Shown: one piece after another, positions 50,732 to 63,600 of the stretch
Position numbering within the stretch: position 1 is the stretch's first letter
How the letters are laid out: every line of letters begins with the position of its first letter
NCBI GenBank assembly: GCA_024734555.1
Contig: JANPWX010000215.1
Span: 2,450,385-2,514,384, forward strand
DNA length: 64,000 nt
DNA from: Trochalopteron elliotii
Lineage: Eukaryota > Chordata > Aves > Passeriformes > Leiothrichidae
Direction of reading: 5' to 3'
Made by a program: the position numbers and the translations under genes
Notes under the pieces: model-generated
The model's input: only the letters and a program-made list of their open reading frames with translations
Databases searched by the model: none
What the model was told of the DNA's origin: nothing

Positions 50732-51229
50732 CATTCACAGGTAAAAGTAAGTAACTGATCCAGTCCTCAGAAGGAGAATAAGTAGGAGAAGGATCTACTA
50801 TTGCTTTTGAAAACTTTTTTTTAAGGCTATGATTCTAATAATGCAAAGAAAAAACAGCTGCTGCTTCTCTTAAATATCCTCTGGCATCTAAAGCTTGACT
50901 CCAGCTTTGTGTGTCCTTTCCCAAGCATGCTGAAGGACAAGAATGTTTGTTTTGAAATATAACAATAATCTTGCCCTTACTTTAAGAGTAGCTTTTATTC
51001 AACTTCAGCTACTGAGGCTATGTGCCATTTTTATCCATTTAATACAGTATCATCTTATCAGTCTCCTGATGCAGAAAAATCAAAAATCAGGCTAAGTCTC
51101 TCTCTTCCTTGGGGTTCAATCATCTAGTTGATATGGACTTGTTATTAAATTGTTTTATGAAAAAAAGGTGGGGAGCAAATAAATGCAATACAATGAAATC
51201 TATTATCCTAAAGATGTAGTATGTGTGCA

Positions 51230-51625
51230 TTTCCCCTCTCCCCTTGTAGTGCAATGTGGAAGTATGCCTGGAAACCGCAGTTGTGGGACACAACAAAAGA
51301 ACCCCAGCAACTTGGGTTAATACAAACTGGTTCTCCTCTGTCGAATGAACAAAAGCAGGGGAAAGTCTGTTAAAGCAAACATCTTGGATTGTGGCAGCAG
51401 GACTTGAAATACTGGACCTGCCTAATGACAGTCTGCAAGTCCTTGCCGAATGAATTTGTACAAAGCGCTAATGAAGACAAACAGTCTATTTAGGCGTGCT
51501 GGAAGGCTCTCATTCAGCCAGCAGCTGGCATGAATATTGTCAGTCAGAAGACACCAGCAGAAGACAAATAACTGAATATGTGGAAAAAATGAGATGACAA
51601 TGAGCTGATTTCTCATTAACACTTC
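51230..51625. promoter_or_regulatory. Candidate conserved non-coding element
   Basis: About 400 bp of non-repetitive sequence with retained CpGs and many factor-like sites: aaccgca RUNX-type at 51273-51279, a CAGCTG E-box at 51532-51537, gctaatgaag, atgaatattgtcagtcag. Texture is unlike the flanking desert. Conservation not measured. Confidence 0.3.
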
Positions 51626-53623
51626 TTTTCTTCTTCTTCAGATATTATAAACACATTATTCAGGGTTGGTTGTAATGGCCTCCTAAATGCCAATAAGTCA
51701 CACTGAAGCAGTGTGCAGATGGGAGGCTGCTGCTGGATGGGAGGACAGTCCCTCTCCACTGGAGCTGCTGGGCACTTTGCATCCCAAGGTATCCATAACT
51801 CTCTGTGCTCCCAAAATAACTTGTGTGGAGTGCAAGAAACAAAACTCCTATGTAAGCAGAGCATTGCTGTGAAGTACTCACTGACTTTTCTTGCTTTGAT
51901 TACAAAAGAAGCACCATTTTTATGAAAATTAGGGGTAGGTTTACTATCAAGAGTAGAGATGGCAGAATACTTTAAAGGGCATTATCAAAGTAGAACAGCC
52001 TTCTATATTTTTTCTTCAGTCTTCACAGACTTTTGCATGTTCTTTTTCTTAGAATAATGGAAACCATCAAATAACTGAGAACTAAAAGCAATTAAAATTG
52101 TTGAGGAATTGCCTGGAGAGGCCTTCTTTTCTGCTGTATTCCAGCACTACAAATGGCCCTGGCCTGCAGCGCTTTGGATTCAGCCTGACGTCCAGTGAGA
52201 CAAGCAGGACTATTGGGCACAGTGGTTAATAATACCTTCTAGAAACTGGAGATTTGATGTTTGGTATCTTGCCTTTCTTCTTCCCCTTGACCCCCATGTC
52301 TGTCAGACTTACCTTGCACAGTGCAGTTCCTTTTGCAGTTTGGTCCTTGATATAAATTCAGGAGGTACCAAGCAGATAAGTTCCCCACTGACATGTTGAG
52401 CTGCTTGTGGGTTTCCTAACTTCTCTAATTGAGGCAGGAGGTTGTGTTGGGCTACACCTGCCCATGATATCCTTATCTGATGTTTGACTTCATTGAAAGT
52501 TTAAATCCTAAAGCAGAACACAAGAGTTTCTGCTTCCTAAACTTAAGTAGTCAGTCCAGCTGAATGTGGCATTTTTTCAATATTTACAGATCAAGTGTTT
52601 ATTATTTTGTACTTAGGACTTCTTTATGTTTGATTCTTTTGCTCCTCCTTTATCCCCCAAATCACTGGAAGACTGCTCTCAAATTGTTTTCCTTATTATA
52701 TTGTAGGTTCTCCAGTTTAACAGGATTGAGATGTGTGTGTGAGTTTCTGTTCATATGCATAGATAGATACCTACATGGTCAAAATGCTGCTTATGCTTCC
52801 CTGCAGAGGGGATAGCAGTGGTCAGCTGATAGATCCAGTCCTTTCATGTGCTTCAAATCTACCACAACTGGCTCAAATTATTAGTTATCCAGGATTCAGA
52901 GTACTATTTTCTCTCCTTTCTCTTCCTGTGTAGTCCTCAGTAGACTGAAGTACCTACAGGCATTTGAAAATCCCACTTTGTGCTTATTTACTCTTTTGAA
53001 ATCATATTGAAAATATAGCCCATAGCCATTTTACACCTATGAAGGATGATGATACTTTCTTTAATGAAGGAATTTTTCACAGTTGGGGGAACCTGGTCTG
53101 CCCCAGTAATACCTAGAATGAGCTTAAAAACCAACAAACCAACAAAAAGATCAATTTACTGGGCCTTTTAGTGCACTCTGCTGTGCTTGAGTGTTGAGTC
53201 TCTTTCCCCATGTGGTGGGAGGCACCTGCCTTGGCTGCACAGGCTGTGGAGATGTTTATATATTTCTGACTCTGAGAAGTTAAAATTTTACAGTGCACTA
53301 GACATGATGTAACTTCAGACTGCTGCCAAAAGGCTCCTTTTTTGTGTTTCCTTCCCTTTCTCCATGTAGGTTTTCTGAGTACTGAGCCAGCTGTGCTCCA
53401 GCCGGGGCTTGGGGGTTCAGGCCTCAAAAAGGTGTTTTTCTTCTGCCCCTCTCTGCACTCATTGCTGCTTGTAATATTCTCACATGCCTGCACAGAGGCT
53501 ATCAACATGGGAGAGGGACTTAGGCACATTTATTTGCAGTACCTCTGCCAGGCTCCCTTTCCATTTGGTTGGGTGCTGGTGTGGCCAGACTTGGTCTTTG
53601 AAACTTCCTTTTCTCCTTTTCAG

Positions 53624-53696
53624 GTTGAATTTTTGATGCGTTGTGGCCTTATGGATACTCTGAATGACCAGTGATAAAGCAAAAAACCCAAATAAA
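53624..53696 (+). other. Possible short terminal exon
   Basis: A strong pyrimidine tract and acceptor (cttttctccttttcag, AG ends 53623) precedes a short open stretch ending in tandem stops (gaccagtgataa, about 53668-53676), then AATAAA at 53691-53696. No upstream exon was identified, so this may be chance. Confidence 0.15.
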
Positions 53697-54601
53697 CAGA
53701 AAAACCACCCCAAAAAAATCCTTAAACATGTGTTTTCCTCCTAAAAAGCCTAGTATTCCTGAGAGATGCTAACTGGTGCTCTACTGTGTGCTGGATTATG
53801 TGGGGATTTAGATCTCTGCATATTTTAGCAGTATCTGTATCCATGAATGCACATTGAATTTGCCCCTTTATCTTCTGTGTCGAAATACATGGTGAGAGTT
53901 CGTGAAAATAATATCTGCCAACAAGAAGTACATCAGGCAGTGAAACAAGAGCTACACTGTAAGCCCTGAACTGGGCCTGGTTCAGCCTTTTACAGGATGG
54001 CATTTTTTTTGCACAGTGAATGCATAACCTGTCTTCATAATAAGTAATGCCTGTTGCAATGTTACCTTTTTTAAAGTTTTTTTTTCTATGTAATTTGTAA
54101 CATTTTTTTTTCTATGTATGTAATAAAGCAGATGTAGACCTTCACTATCTGTGTTGTTAAAACACCTCCCTTTGCCTTAGCAAGTTTTTATTCATCATAA
54201 AACCAGTTTAATTATTGTTCAATATTTTTGTACCTTGAAATCCCAGACATTTGCACCATAAAAATAAAATAAAAAATAGCCTTAAACTAATATCCCATCC
54301 TAGGATGACTGGTAGCCATTCTGCAAAGACTGTAGTTCATTTTATTTCTCTCTAAGTGATGTTTCTCACTAATTTTAGTGTTGCACTCTGAATAGCAATT
54401 GCATGGTTAAATAAGTATATTGAAATTATAATAATCAAGAAAATAAGCAAATGACAGAAATAATGACCAGAGATGGATTAAGACAAAGTAGGATGCGTGC
54501 AGGGTTAAATCCCTGCCTAGGATGAGCTTTCTTTGCTTCCTGTTTCTGCCATCAACTGCCTGTGTGCCCACCTTTTAAGCAAAAGAAATGTAAAATGGAC
54601 C

Positions 54602-54621
54602 TTTTTTTTTTTTTTTTTTTT
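54602..54621. repeat. Poly(T) tract, 20 T
   Basis: Uninterrupted T20 followed by ggttggttgggttt. Confidence 0.95.
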
Positions 54622-55424
54622 GGTTGGTTGGGTTTTATCTGATTGCAAGTTCTTCAGTTAGAGTATCTTACTGTTGATGTGTATGCCAGGGAGTACATCC
54701 TGGGGTCCTAGTTTGGTTACATACTCAAAATAGTACAGTAATAGTGTTTAATGATGATCGTGATGGGAAGATGTAAGTTTAGCACTACACACAACAGATA
54801 AATTTTGGGAATGCTGTTGCTTTCATGATATGGGTGATGTTGATGGCGTTCCATCATTCTGGCCATTCATAGCCCCTTTTTTTTTTTCATTTTGTTTAGA
54901 GGCATGCTTTTTCTAATCACTATTTTTCCCAAAGGAAAAATGGTTGTGCAGTCCTAGAGAATTACACTAAGGGGAAATTAGCTGAAACTGGTCTCATCTA
55001 AAACATGCCTACAGCAGCATGAATTCTGTGGGCTGTGCCAATGTGTGGTTGGGACTATCAGGAATTTCCCAGGTTAGACTTGTAATTTGCAAGCAGTTTG
55101 AGTGATGATCCTATAGATTTAAATATCTCTAGGGTACAAGCAGTGGAATCATATAAAATTATTGCTGTAAGTGTGAGGGCAAAAAGCATATATGAAACAC
55201 AGAAAAATTCTGTTAGTAGCTGATTTTGGTGACAAAAGAGAATAGACAAACAGCCATGTAAGCCTTTTGTTTGAAATAAAACAGAAGCAGCAAACTTGAA
55301 ATTTTAAGATATAAACTCACTATAGCCTGTCAACAGGAATAGTGCCATGAGGAATTAAAAAAAAAAAAAATCTTCTTTTCGTTCTATTGCGAGAACTCTG
55401 TCTGTCTGCAGTGCATGTGATGTG

Positions 55425-55760
55425 ATAAAGGGTTTTCTTTTCTCTGTGTGGTCCCATTTGATTACAATGCTAGGAGAGCCTGGCTGCATTCCATATATAA
55501 TTAATTGCAGCTTTGGTCTTAGATTGCAGCGGGGCCAGGCTGCCTCTGCCCCTTGCGCTTGTTCACATCTTTAGATATCTTTCCACCGTGCCAGCTGGTG
55601 AATGAATGGAGCCTTTCACAGCAAGCCTAACAGGCATGAATGGTTGAGTCATTGTCCTTGTTGGCTCTCTAGTTAATCTAGTGACAAACAAGGTTGGAGC
55701 TGCTGCAGTTGACATTCTCTTTATTGCCTGCGTTTTCAGCGAAAACACTGTGTGTAAAAG
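55425..55760. promoter_or_regulatory. Candidate conserved non-coding element (best in window)
   Basis: About 330 bp with a high density of distinct factor-like sites: taattaatt homeodomain (55498-55506), CAGCTG E-box (55592-55597), TGAGTCA AP-1 (55645-55651), acaaacaagg forkhead-like, and gataaagg GATA-like, with retained CpGs (gcagcgggg, cttgcgc, ttcagcg). No repeats and no supported coding frame. This resembles vertebrate developmental enhancers, which are frequent in gene deserts. Conservation not measured. Confidence 0.32.
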
Positions 55761-57334
55761 GATTTAATCTTTTTGCCAACTCGTTTCTGTTTCTTGCTGG
55801 TTTTGGGAGGAATTTTGTACCTTGCATTCTTTATGAAGAGGTAACTGTAAAAACCAGTCTGTGTTAGGTTCATTTGTTTACTCCTAGCTCCCAGCAAAGC
55901 AGACAGTTGAATGCCTTAGGTTGTGTGTTTAGGTTCCAAGTTTTACAATATTTTTTTATTCCTTCTGAGGTTCAACTCTTTTTGCACTGTATGTGAAGTT
56001 AAGTTACACTAAGCTATTGCTTCGGTTCTTGCCTGGTTGTAGGGATGTGTTTCCAAACTGTTATTTATTTTTGCAGTATACAAGCTTTACTAAAATTTTA
56101 AACGTAGGCTAATTTTCCTACAGATAAATGTTATAGATGTGAAAAAAAAAATTTAATACCATTTTTGATAGATGCAAATAGCAGAAAATGAAATTGGACT
56201 GGGAATTTCTATAACAATAGAAAATGTCCTTTCTATGAGTATTTTCAGTTAATTTGAAAGGAACCATTTTTTTTCTGAAATAGTTCTCATACTCCTCTTA
56301 TTAAATACTATCAGTTTGATTTTACATATCATGTAGTAAAAAGACTTGCCAGAAATGCAAATAAGTTCCACGTAGTGTTTGAAAACCTTATGTGTTTTCG
56401 TAAATTGGTTTGCTTGACCAGGATATCTAAAAAATTGGGGGCTTTTTTAAGTCAATAAGGAAAGGGAGTGCATGCTAATTTCTCATTTCCCTATTTTCTA
56501 GTTCTGTCAAAATCAAAGAAAGGAAAGTGAGTCAAAAGGGCAAAACCAATGCCCAGCAAAACTGTTCACTGAGGATCTTGTCATTTATGGAGCCAGGAAA
56601 CAAAAACTCAGTTCTGGCAGTTGCTTTTCTTCTGTAAAGAATTGTGTGTAGTACAAAACCAACCAAACAGAAAAAAAAAAAAATCCAAACAAAGAAAACA
56701 ACTCAATGACCTTTTCCTGACTGTCCTACAAAACTGTTTTGCAATGGGAAATGTTGTCACCGGAGTGATGTCCGTGTAACCCGGGTGTGATGCAGGCATG
56801 CAGGGAGTGGCCTTGGCACTGTCAGGGGCCTTTCATGCGCCTGGGCTCATCAGTACCGCCACCGACATTGCTGGGGGGGCATTCTGTGCTCTGTTCTCCC
56901 TTATCCTGGAGAAGCCAGGAGGGCAGAAAGTAGCCTGAGCAGCAGCACGGGGGTGTCTGGGCTGCAGGAAGAAGCAGGATGTATTCCAGGGCCTCTTGGA
57001 CAGAGGAGCCATGTTCTGTGTCTGTGCTTTACGAGATTGTCTTCAATTGCCGTTCTTGTGTGCTTGCTTCCTTGTTTTAACAATACACTTCTAACGTCCT
57101 GGAACCTGTCTGGGCCTCTACCTATCTGTGCAGTTATAAATGAGCAATATGTGTGTGTCACAGTCCTTAACAGGCCCAGTCTTGATTCCCACAAACATAC
57201 TGCAAGTTGAAGGGCTTGTCTGGAGCAGGTGCTGTCAGAGCTGTACTGTAGAGGAACCTGGAGCAAAACTCTCATTATTGCTAAAGGAGAAGCTTGCCTA
57301 ATTCCCTGCTAACCATGCTGAAAACCTCCCCCAA

Positions 57335-57600
57335 GAGACACAGTTTAATAATCATAATTTAATTTCATTTGCCTTAGTCCTCTTTGCCTAATTAAAAATG
57401 TATATAAAAAAGCAGAAGGCACAGAGAAAAGAACTGTTAAACTCTTCAGTATTTGGGGCTTTCTATGATGTTTCACCAACCAACTCAGCAAGAGAAGGAA
57501 GAAAACAGCCCGTGTTAACTTATTTGAACAGTAATTTGAATGTTAATCCCCCCTCCAAAAGATAGATTTGGAATGTGGCGTTCCAGACTAAAATGGGGGG
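57335..57600. promoter_or_regulatory. Candidate AT-rich regulatory element
   Basis: Non-repetitive AT-rich sequence with several homeodomain-type cores (ataatttaatttcattt, cctaattaaaaatg, gtgttaac) and no coding frame. Weakest of the regulatory candidates. Confidence 0.18.
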
Positions 57601-60600
57601 TGGGGTGCAAGGGGGTATGGAGAAGGATTCATTCCTTTCTTCATTGTGTGGGGGAGCTTCCTCAAGAGCTGCACACGTGATGTACCTTGTGTCCTTCAAT
57701 CTTGCTGTGCACCACTGATATTAGGCTGTCTGTTCCAGGAATCTTTGTGACTAAAGGTCACAGACTAAATATTATTTCATTCTGTATTGGGGAAGTACAA
57801 TTTGAAACCTGACTAAAAGAAAAATCTGAAATCCAAAGTTGAATTACACTCACAGAGATTGCTAAAATCTCAGTGTATGGAAGAAACAATTTTTTTTAAA
57901 TTCTGCCTTTTCTGCAATAAATAGCTACTTGAGTAGGAATTATGTTCTGCACAGGAGTTTCCTGCAGAGGGTTCGGTGCAGATTTGTTACCATTAAGGAA
58001 TACCTTGGAAGGATTAGGATAAGACTCTTAGCAGACTAAGTCTCTAGAGGACATTCTTGATGACATGTGACTGGCTTCTGACTCTTGACCTTCCCCTTTA
58101 AAGCACTGGCATCAGGGTAATTATCACAAGGCTCCATAGAATATCAAAAATTTAAAATATTCCCTCCAATTAAAATTTTGTTAACATGGAAATGAAATAT
58201 GACATACGTGGAAGTCCTTATTGGTGGTGATACTTCATGATGACATAAAAATAGTGTTTTCAAACCTTGTACCTTGATCCAAAGAATAACCTTAACTTAA
58301 TTAAAAGATTATTAATCAAAAAAGTACAATGAAAGCAGAAGGGAACAGAGCTCTGGATCTGACTATTCCCAGTCCTCTTCTGATTTCCCTATCTTACCCA
58401 TCACCCTTTGATTCACACTAAGAAGAGGATCTAAAAGATGGTTGCCTTGCATTCATGCTGCAAGACATCCCTTTTTCTTCACTGTCAGCACTGATGCATC
58501 TCCACTAGTGCAAGCACAATCCTCTGAGGCACTTTACTATCACCTTTGTGGAGATGAGCCAAAAATGTTTACGCGAGGCTTAGAATTAAAGTCTAGCAGG
58601 CACCTGACATGCTCCCACTTGTTCTACTCAGAGGTGTTCCTGAGGTAGCAGCAGCTGGCATCTTTTTTGAGGAGAAAAAAAAATACTGGTCACACCCCAG
58701 CTACCCTTAGAAGCAGAACTTCAGAAGCAAATACAGAGCAATTCTGCATTTACTATTTGTATGCTGTTTTAAACAGAACAATAAATTTTTGTGGGACTTT
58801 GTTTTCAGTGGGAAAAAAAGAAAAATATCAATCACATTTGTTCTGCCTAAAGAGAAGATTTTTCTTAAATCCCCTTGCAAATGGTCCCTGATCTCTGTTT
58901 ATATTTCCAAATCTTTCTTCCTTCCCAGCAGAGTGCATTTGAGGGAGGAGCAGAATCACTATGGTAGCAGGCTGCTTCCCAGACATGTCAGAGAAACCTG
59001 CCAAGTTTCTTGGGCTCATTGTAAGTGATGCTGAGATTCGCTTTTGTGCTTGTCACGTAATCAGTTGAAAATAGCAGTATTTGAATGAGGATTTCACACT
59101 CCCTTATTCTGTCCCTGGCAGGGCCACTTGTGTTTCCTCGTCCATGTCAGTCTCATGCTTGTTCCTGGGTGGATGGAAAGGAAACAGTGGGGCAAAAGCC
59201 TCCTTAATTTGCCTTTGAAGACAAAGGTCTCATCATGCCTCTTGTACTGGAGCACTGGTACAAATCGAAACAGCAGCCCCCTGAGATCTTCAAATGGAGT
59301 TTTCTGGAACTGTGTCTCATTAGTTTTCTCATTGGAAGGTCAGAAGAGCTCGGGGAAATCAGTAGCAGTGGACCAGCCCTGTCGACACTGCAAGACCCAG
59401 CTGTTTTTTTAAAATTGTGTCAATGGTCAGCACCCCCAGCAGAGCAGCTATTGCTGTTCAGTCCTCCTGGGAGCAGAGAAACTCTCAGAGATAGATGCTT
59501 CTCTTGGAGGTTGTGTTATTGTCATCAGAAAAACACTTCCACAGCTTAGGCATGACGTGCTTACTTCAATCTGTCAGATTTATTTCTAAACTCTGTTTTA
59601 GGGTCATCCTTTCAAATTCCAGCTGAGAGATGCTGGGATGCCACACCTAGTCTTGGATTATGTACTCTTGCAGGCTGAGGGTTGTGAGAATGTGATAATG
59701 CTTTTGAAACACCTACCTCTCAGTGCTGTGCATCCATGAAGAGTACACTTGTGTCCAGTTTTTGTGGCATCCTCAAAGTATTCAACTCCACAGTGTGGAC
59801 AAGTCCTTAGCTTCCAGCTGTGTCAGCTGTTTCCTGTGGGGACACCAAGTCAAGAGAAGCATTTCTCATAAGCATAAGTGTGCTTTGTTTTTGGGATATC
59901 CACTGGAGAATATAGGTGTTGCTCCATGCCTGTACATCAGGTTTTGATGTGTGTCTGTGTTTTAATTACTCAACGTACATTACAGGCAACTCTGTTGATT
60001 CCCTATGAAATGTCTGAGTTTGGAGCCAAAGCTACCTCTGTTATATGCTTTAGAATTGCTTTCCAGAGGTATCCATTTCTTTCTACTGACTGTAGGGGAA
60101 ACATAAATTCCTAGCATAAGTTCATTGAGTCACCCTGTTGGTCTGTATGCCTTTGCAGTGCTGAAGTCACCTGAATTCACCCCATAGTATTTGAAGTGCC
60201 TAATTTAGAGGCTTTTGTTGCTTTGCTCATTTATTGCTTGCTATTTTTCTCCCTTTTGCAGTGATAGCAACAAAGAAACCCTTATTTCAGTGCAATTCCA
60301 TCAGTCATGTATAGAAATAGAACAAATACTTGGGAAATCAGAACAGATCCCAGAAGGGCCTTGTGGCAATTTCTATTCCAACGTCAAAAGGTACCATTTA
60401 CATAACACAATATCTCCACTGAAAGGAATAAACTGTAATTTAATGCAAGACCTTTTGTCTTTTGTATCTTACATTTAGATAATAGATGCGTAAAATTAAA
60501 ATTAAAATATTTAAAATAATGGTGTTTTACCAAACACCTCACTTTAACGAAGCTGTGAAATTGAAGCCTGTTTCTGATGCACAGTATCAAAAGTTTTCAC

Positions 60601-63600
60601 TCTTGTTTTAGCAAGCAGTAAGAGGCAAGCTCATATTAGCTGATCTAATCCAGTCCAACTTTATATTGTCATAATTCCAGGTGCTTCCCCTGCTCAGCCC
60701 CAGTTTAGGTAGTGCTGGGCTCCCCCTGGTTTCCTTTCGTCCTTCCCTCTAAGACTGTAGACAGCTCAGGAAGGGTCACTACCTGCTAAGAAAAGCATGG
60801 ACAAGAAAAGTATCTGTTTGTACTTTTCTTGCCTTAGACGCATATCCCTGCTTTGTAAGAACCTCTCTAGGATCTCTAGTTACAATAAAGAAGCAATACT
60901 TTTTTCCATTAAAAAGCACTTTCCATATTGTTTTTCTCTTTTTTTTACCATGATTAGATAATTCTCTGGAAGTGTGGAGGGATCTTCCTTTGTTCTAACC
61001 AAAGGCTTTAGCCTCACTACTAAAGCTTCCCTGTACAGGACTTTTACAGCCTGTAAGCTCCTATAGGTTTCTTTCTTTATACAGGTTTTCCAAAGACTTA
61101 CTCTGTGTTTATTGGTTGTGGGGTTGTTGGGGCTTTCCCCCTAAAGCTTTTGACCAACTACCTGCATTAGCTTCCACCCCTGTCTCCCTAATTTTCAATT
61201 CTCTCCTAATCCTCACTGGGAGAGTGTTTCCTTATAAGCAAGGAGCAGCCCAGAAATGCAGCCCTACAGCTTTTACGCACTGCAACTATCACATGTACCT
61301 CCCTGAACAGCCAGATTAAAGGATGCCAGTTTCCAAAATGTTAAATGTTAGCAAAGATCACCCAGCACATGCTTGATGTGCCATCTGTTACAAACAAGAA
61401 TGAGGCTTCAATGGAGGAAGAAAGAGAATAAATCCTGCTTCTTATTCTGTGCTCTGCGTATCTTGCCATAACATGATTTTTCAAACTACTTTAGGTTTCC
61501 TTTCCCAATTTGACTTTCAGCCTTTACCTAATGCATGCAAACAGACTTTGCAGCTGCTTCTGCACCACATCTCAGGCATTGGTCATCGCTACTGCCCTTC
61601 TAGCTGGAAGTCTGGTGCTAGGAAGTCTCTAAGTGCTCTTAGAATAGATAAAGTTAAGACTCATGATTCTAAGAAGCAAAGCTTCTTCCTCCCCAAGACT
61701 CTTTGTATCCAGGCTTTGCAAATCTGATCTGGTCCTCTTGTTATTTCCTTTTGGTCTTATTGTTCTTAATGAGATGATGGAGGACAGACCCATTAGTGCC
61801 ACCACTAATTCTATTTACAATGCCTTATACACTCCAATTGCAATAGATCTCAGACAACATTGTGCTTTGGCATCAAAGCATATTTTATTGATGCTATGAA
61901 GAAGGCTATAAAACCCTGCAATGAACCTGAGTCTGTTCTTCACAGAGACATACTTCTTTGACCCTTGCAGTTGCTGCCAAGTGGGCAGCTGTAACCTGAC
62001 TTCCTGTTTTCAGCCCTCCTCTTGCTCTCTTTTTTTTTTCATGAGTATGTTCTTAACAAAAGAGAACATGACCATCTTTCACATGGGAAGCAGAAGTTCA
62101 GATTCTGGGTGCTGTTTTATGTTCCCTAGGACTAGTGATTTTGATTTTTTACCTGCCCATCCTGCAGGTGTTGAGATGAGGATTTTCAACAGGTTCCCCC
62201 TTTCTCTTACAGAATATTTTATGTTCTTCTAAGGTAAGAATTCTTTCAGAGGGTGAACATTTCACAAGAAATGCCCTTTCAGTAAAGGACTTTTCTATCT
62301 TCCGGTGCCCCCCTGCTCTCTAAGCCTGAGGTGTGGTGCCTAAAAGAACAGGGTTCTGTAAGAATAGAAAGTGTGAAACAGTGTGTAACTGCATACGTTT
62401 GTGACAAGTCTGAGGAAAAATGCTTAAAAACACAGAAAGGTTGACTGAGCTTTGCATGACCTCACTGAATCCTGATAGTACAGGACCCCTTTGCACAGAG
62501 AAAGTGCTCTTTGCACATCAGCAGTAACTCAGGAACTTCTGCTAAGGGTTTTGAGAGAAGCTAGACAAACTTTTTCAAAGTCGTTGACCTGAAATCAAGT
62601 TTTTTGTTTGGGGGTGTGTAGTATTTTTTTGCCTTTTCTTTTGTTGTTTATTTGGTTTGGTTTTCCTTTTTTGTTCAGGTCAGCTAGTTAGGATGTATGC
62701 CAGAAACCAAGAGGCTACTGGAGTGTGGTAGCAATGTTTATGTCTGTTGTTTATGACCTTGATTGTAGCCAGCTTTCAGACTACTTCTACTGTCAGGAAC
62801 ACCATGTATGCAACTGGAATATAAGTATTTGTGAATATAACACAACTACTTGCTTTTTCCATATTTATATAAAAAGAGATTTATAGTTCTTCATAGTGAA
62901 GCTGCCTTTCTTTGGATGCAGAATTTTACTTTGCTGCAGCTCGAGGGACCCTCAGACATGCTCTTACAAAAGCATTATCCTACATTACAGCAGGCTTGCC
63001 ACAGTTAGTGGATACTTGAGATGTAGATGAGAGCAGAACCCAGGTTGTGCACCTTCCTGTCAGAGTAAGGGAAATTGTAACGACTTCCTATGTGGCTATG
63101 GTAAGACTTGTACGTCATTAGGAGTTCTGCCAGAGGAAATCCATATGTCTGACACCTTTAAGAGATCTGAGCTGCATTAGAAACTCTTCAGTTGCAAAAA
63201 AGCTGTTGAATCTTGTTGGTGCAGACACAAGGAGAAAAGGTTTTGGTAGCATAACCAAATGTCCTTCTGAAGGTTAAAAACGTGCAGCAGTGCAGTTAAA
63301 TGCACCTGCAGAATTCCTGGAGTCTGCAACGCTTCAGAGGTATCTGTAAGAAATAAATTACAGAGCAGCTCCAAATAAGGGGGAACTGGGAGACTGTGTT
63401 TTAGAATAGAGTCAAAGCAGACTGCAGAAGTGAAGAATTTTTCATATCCCTTCTGAATGCACAGCTCTCTTGTTTCTTTCTAGTATGCAACATAAACTGA
63501 TAGATTAATTTGTTTTTAAGTGGTTTATTGTTTTTTAATTTTTTTTTAGATGTGGATTGTCTATCCTGGAAGGGATTACTGCAGAACTGGAGAATAAGTC

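Noticed and set aside
60630..60720. Reverse CR1-like words (gatctaatccagtccaac)
   Set aside because: Too short and not followed by the expected downstream CR1 blocks.
61449..62232. Three consecutive + strand frames suggesting a broken gene
   Set aside because: Joining them by frameshift yields nothing recognisable, and neither strand shows a known retrotransposon or gene motif.
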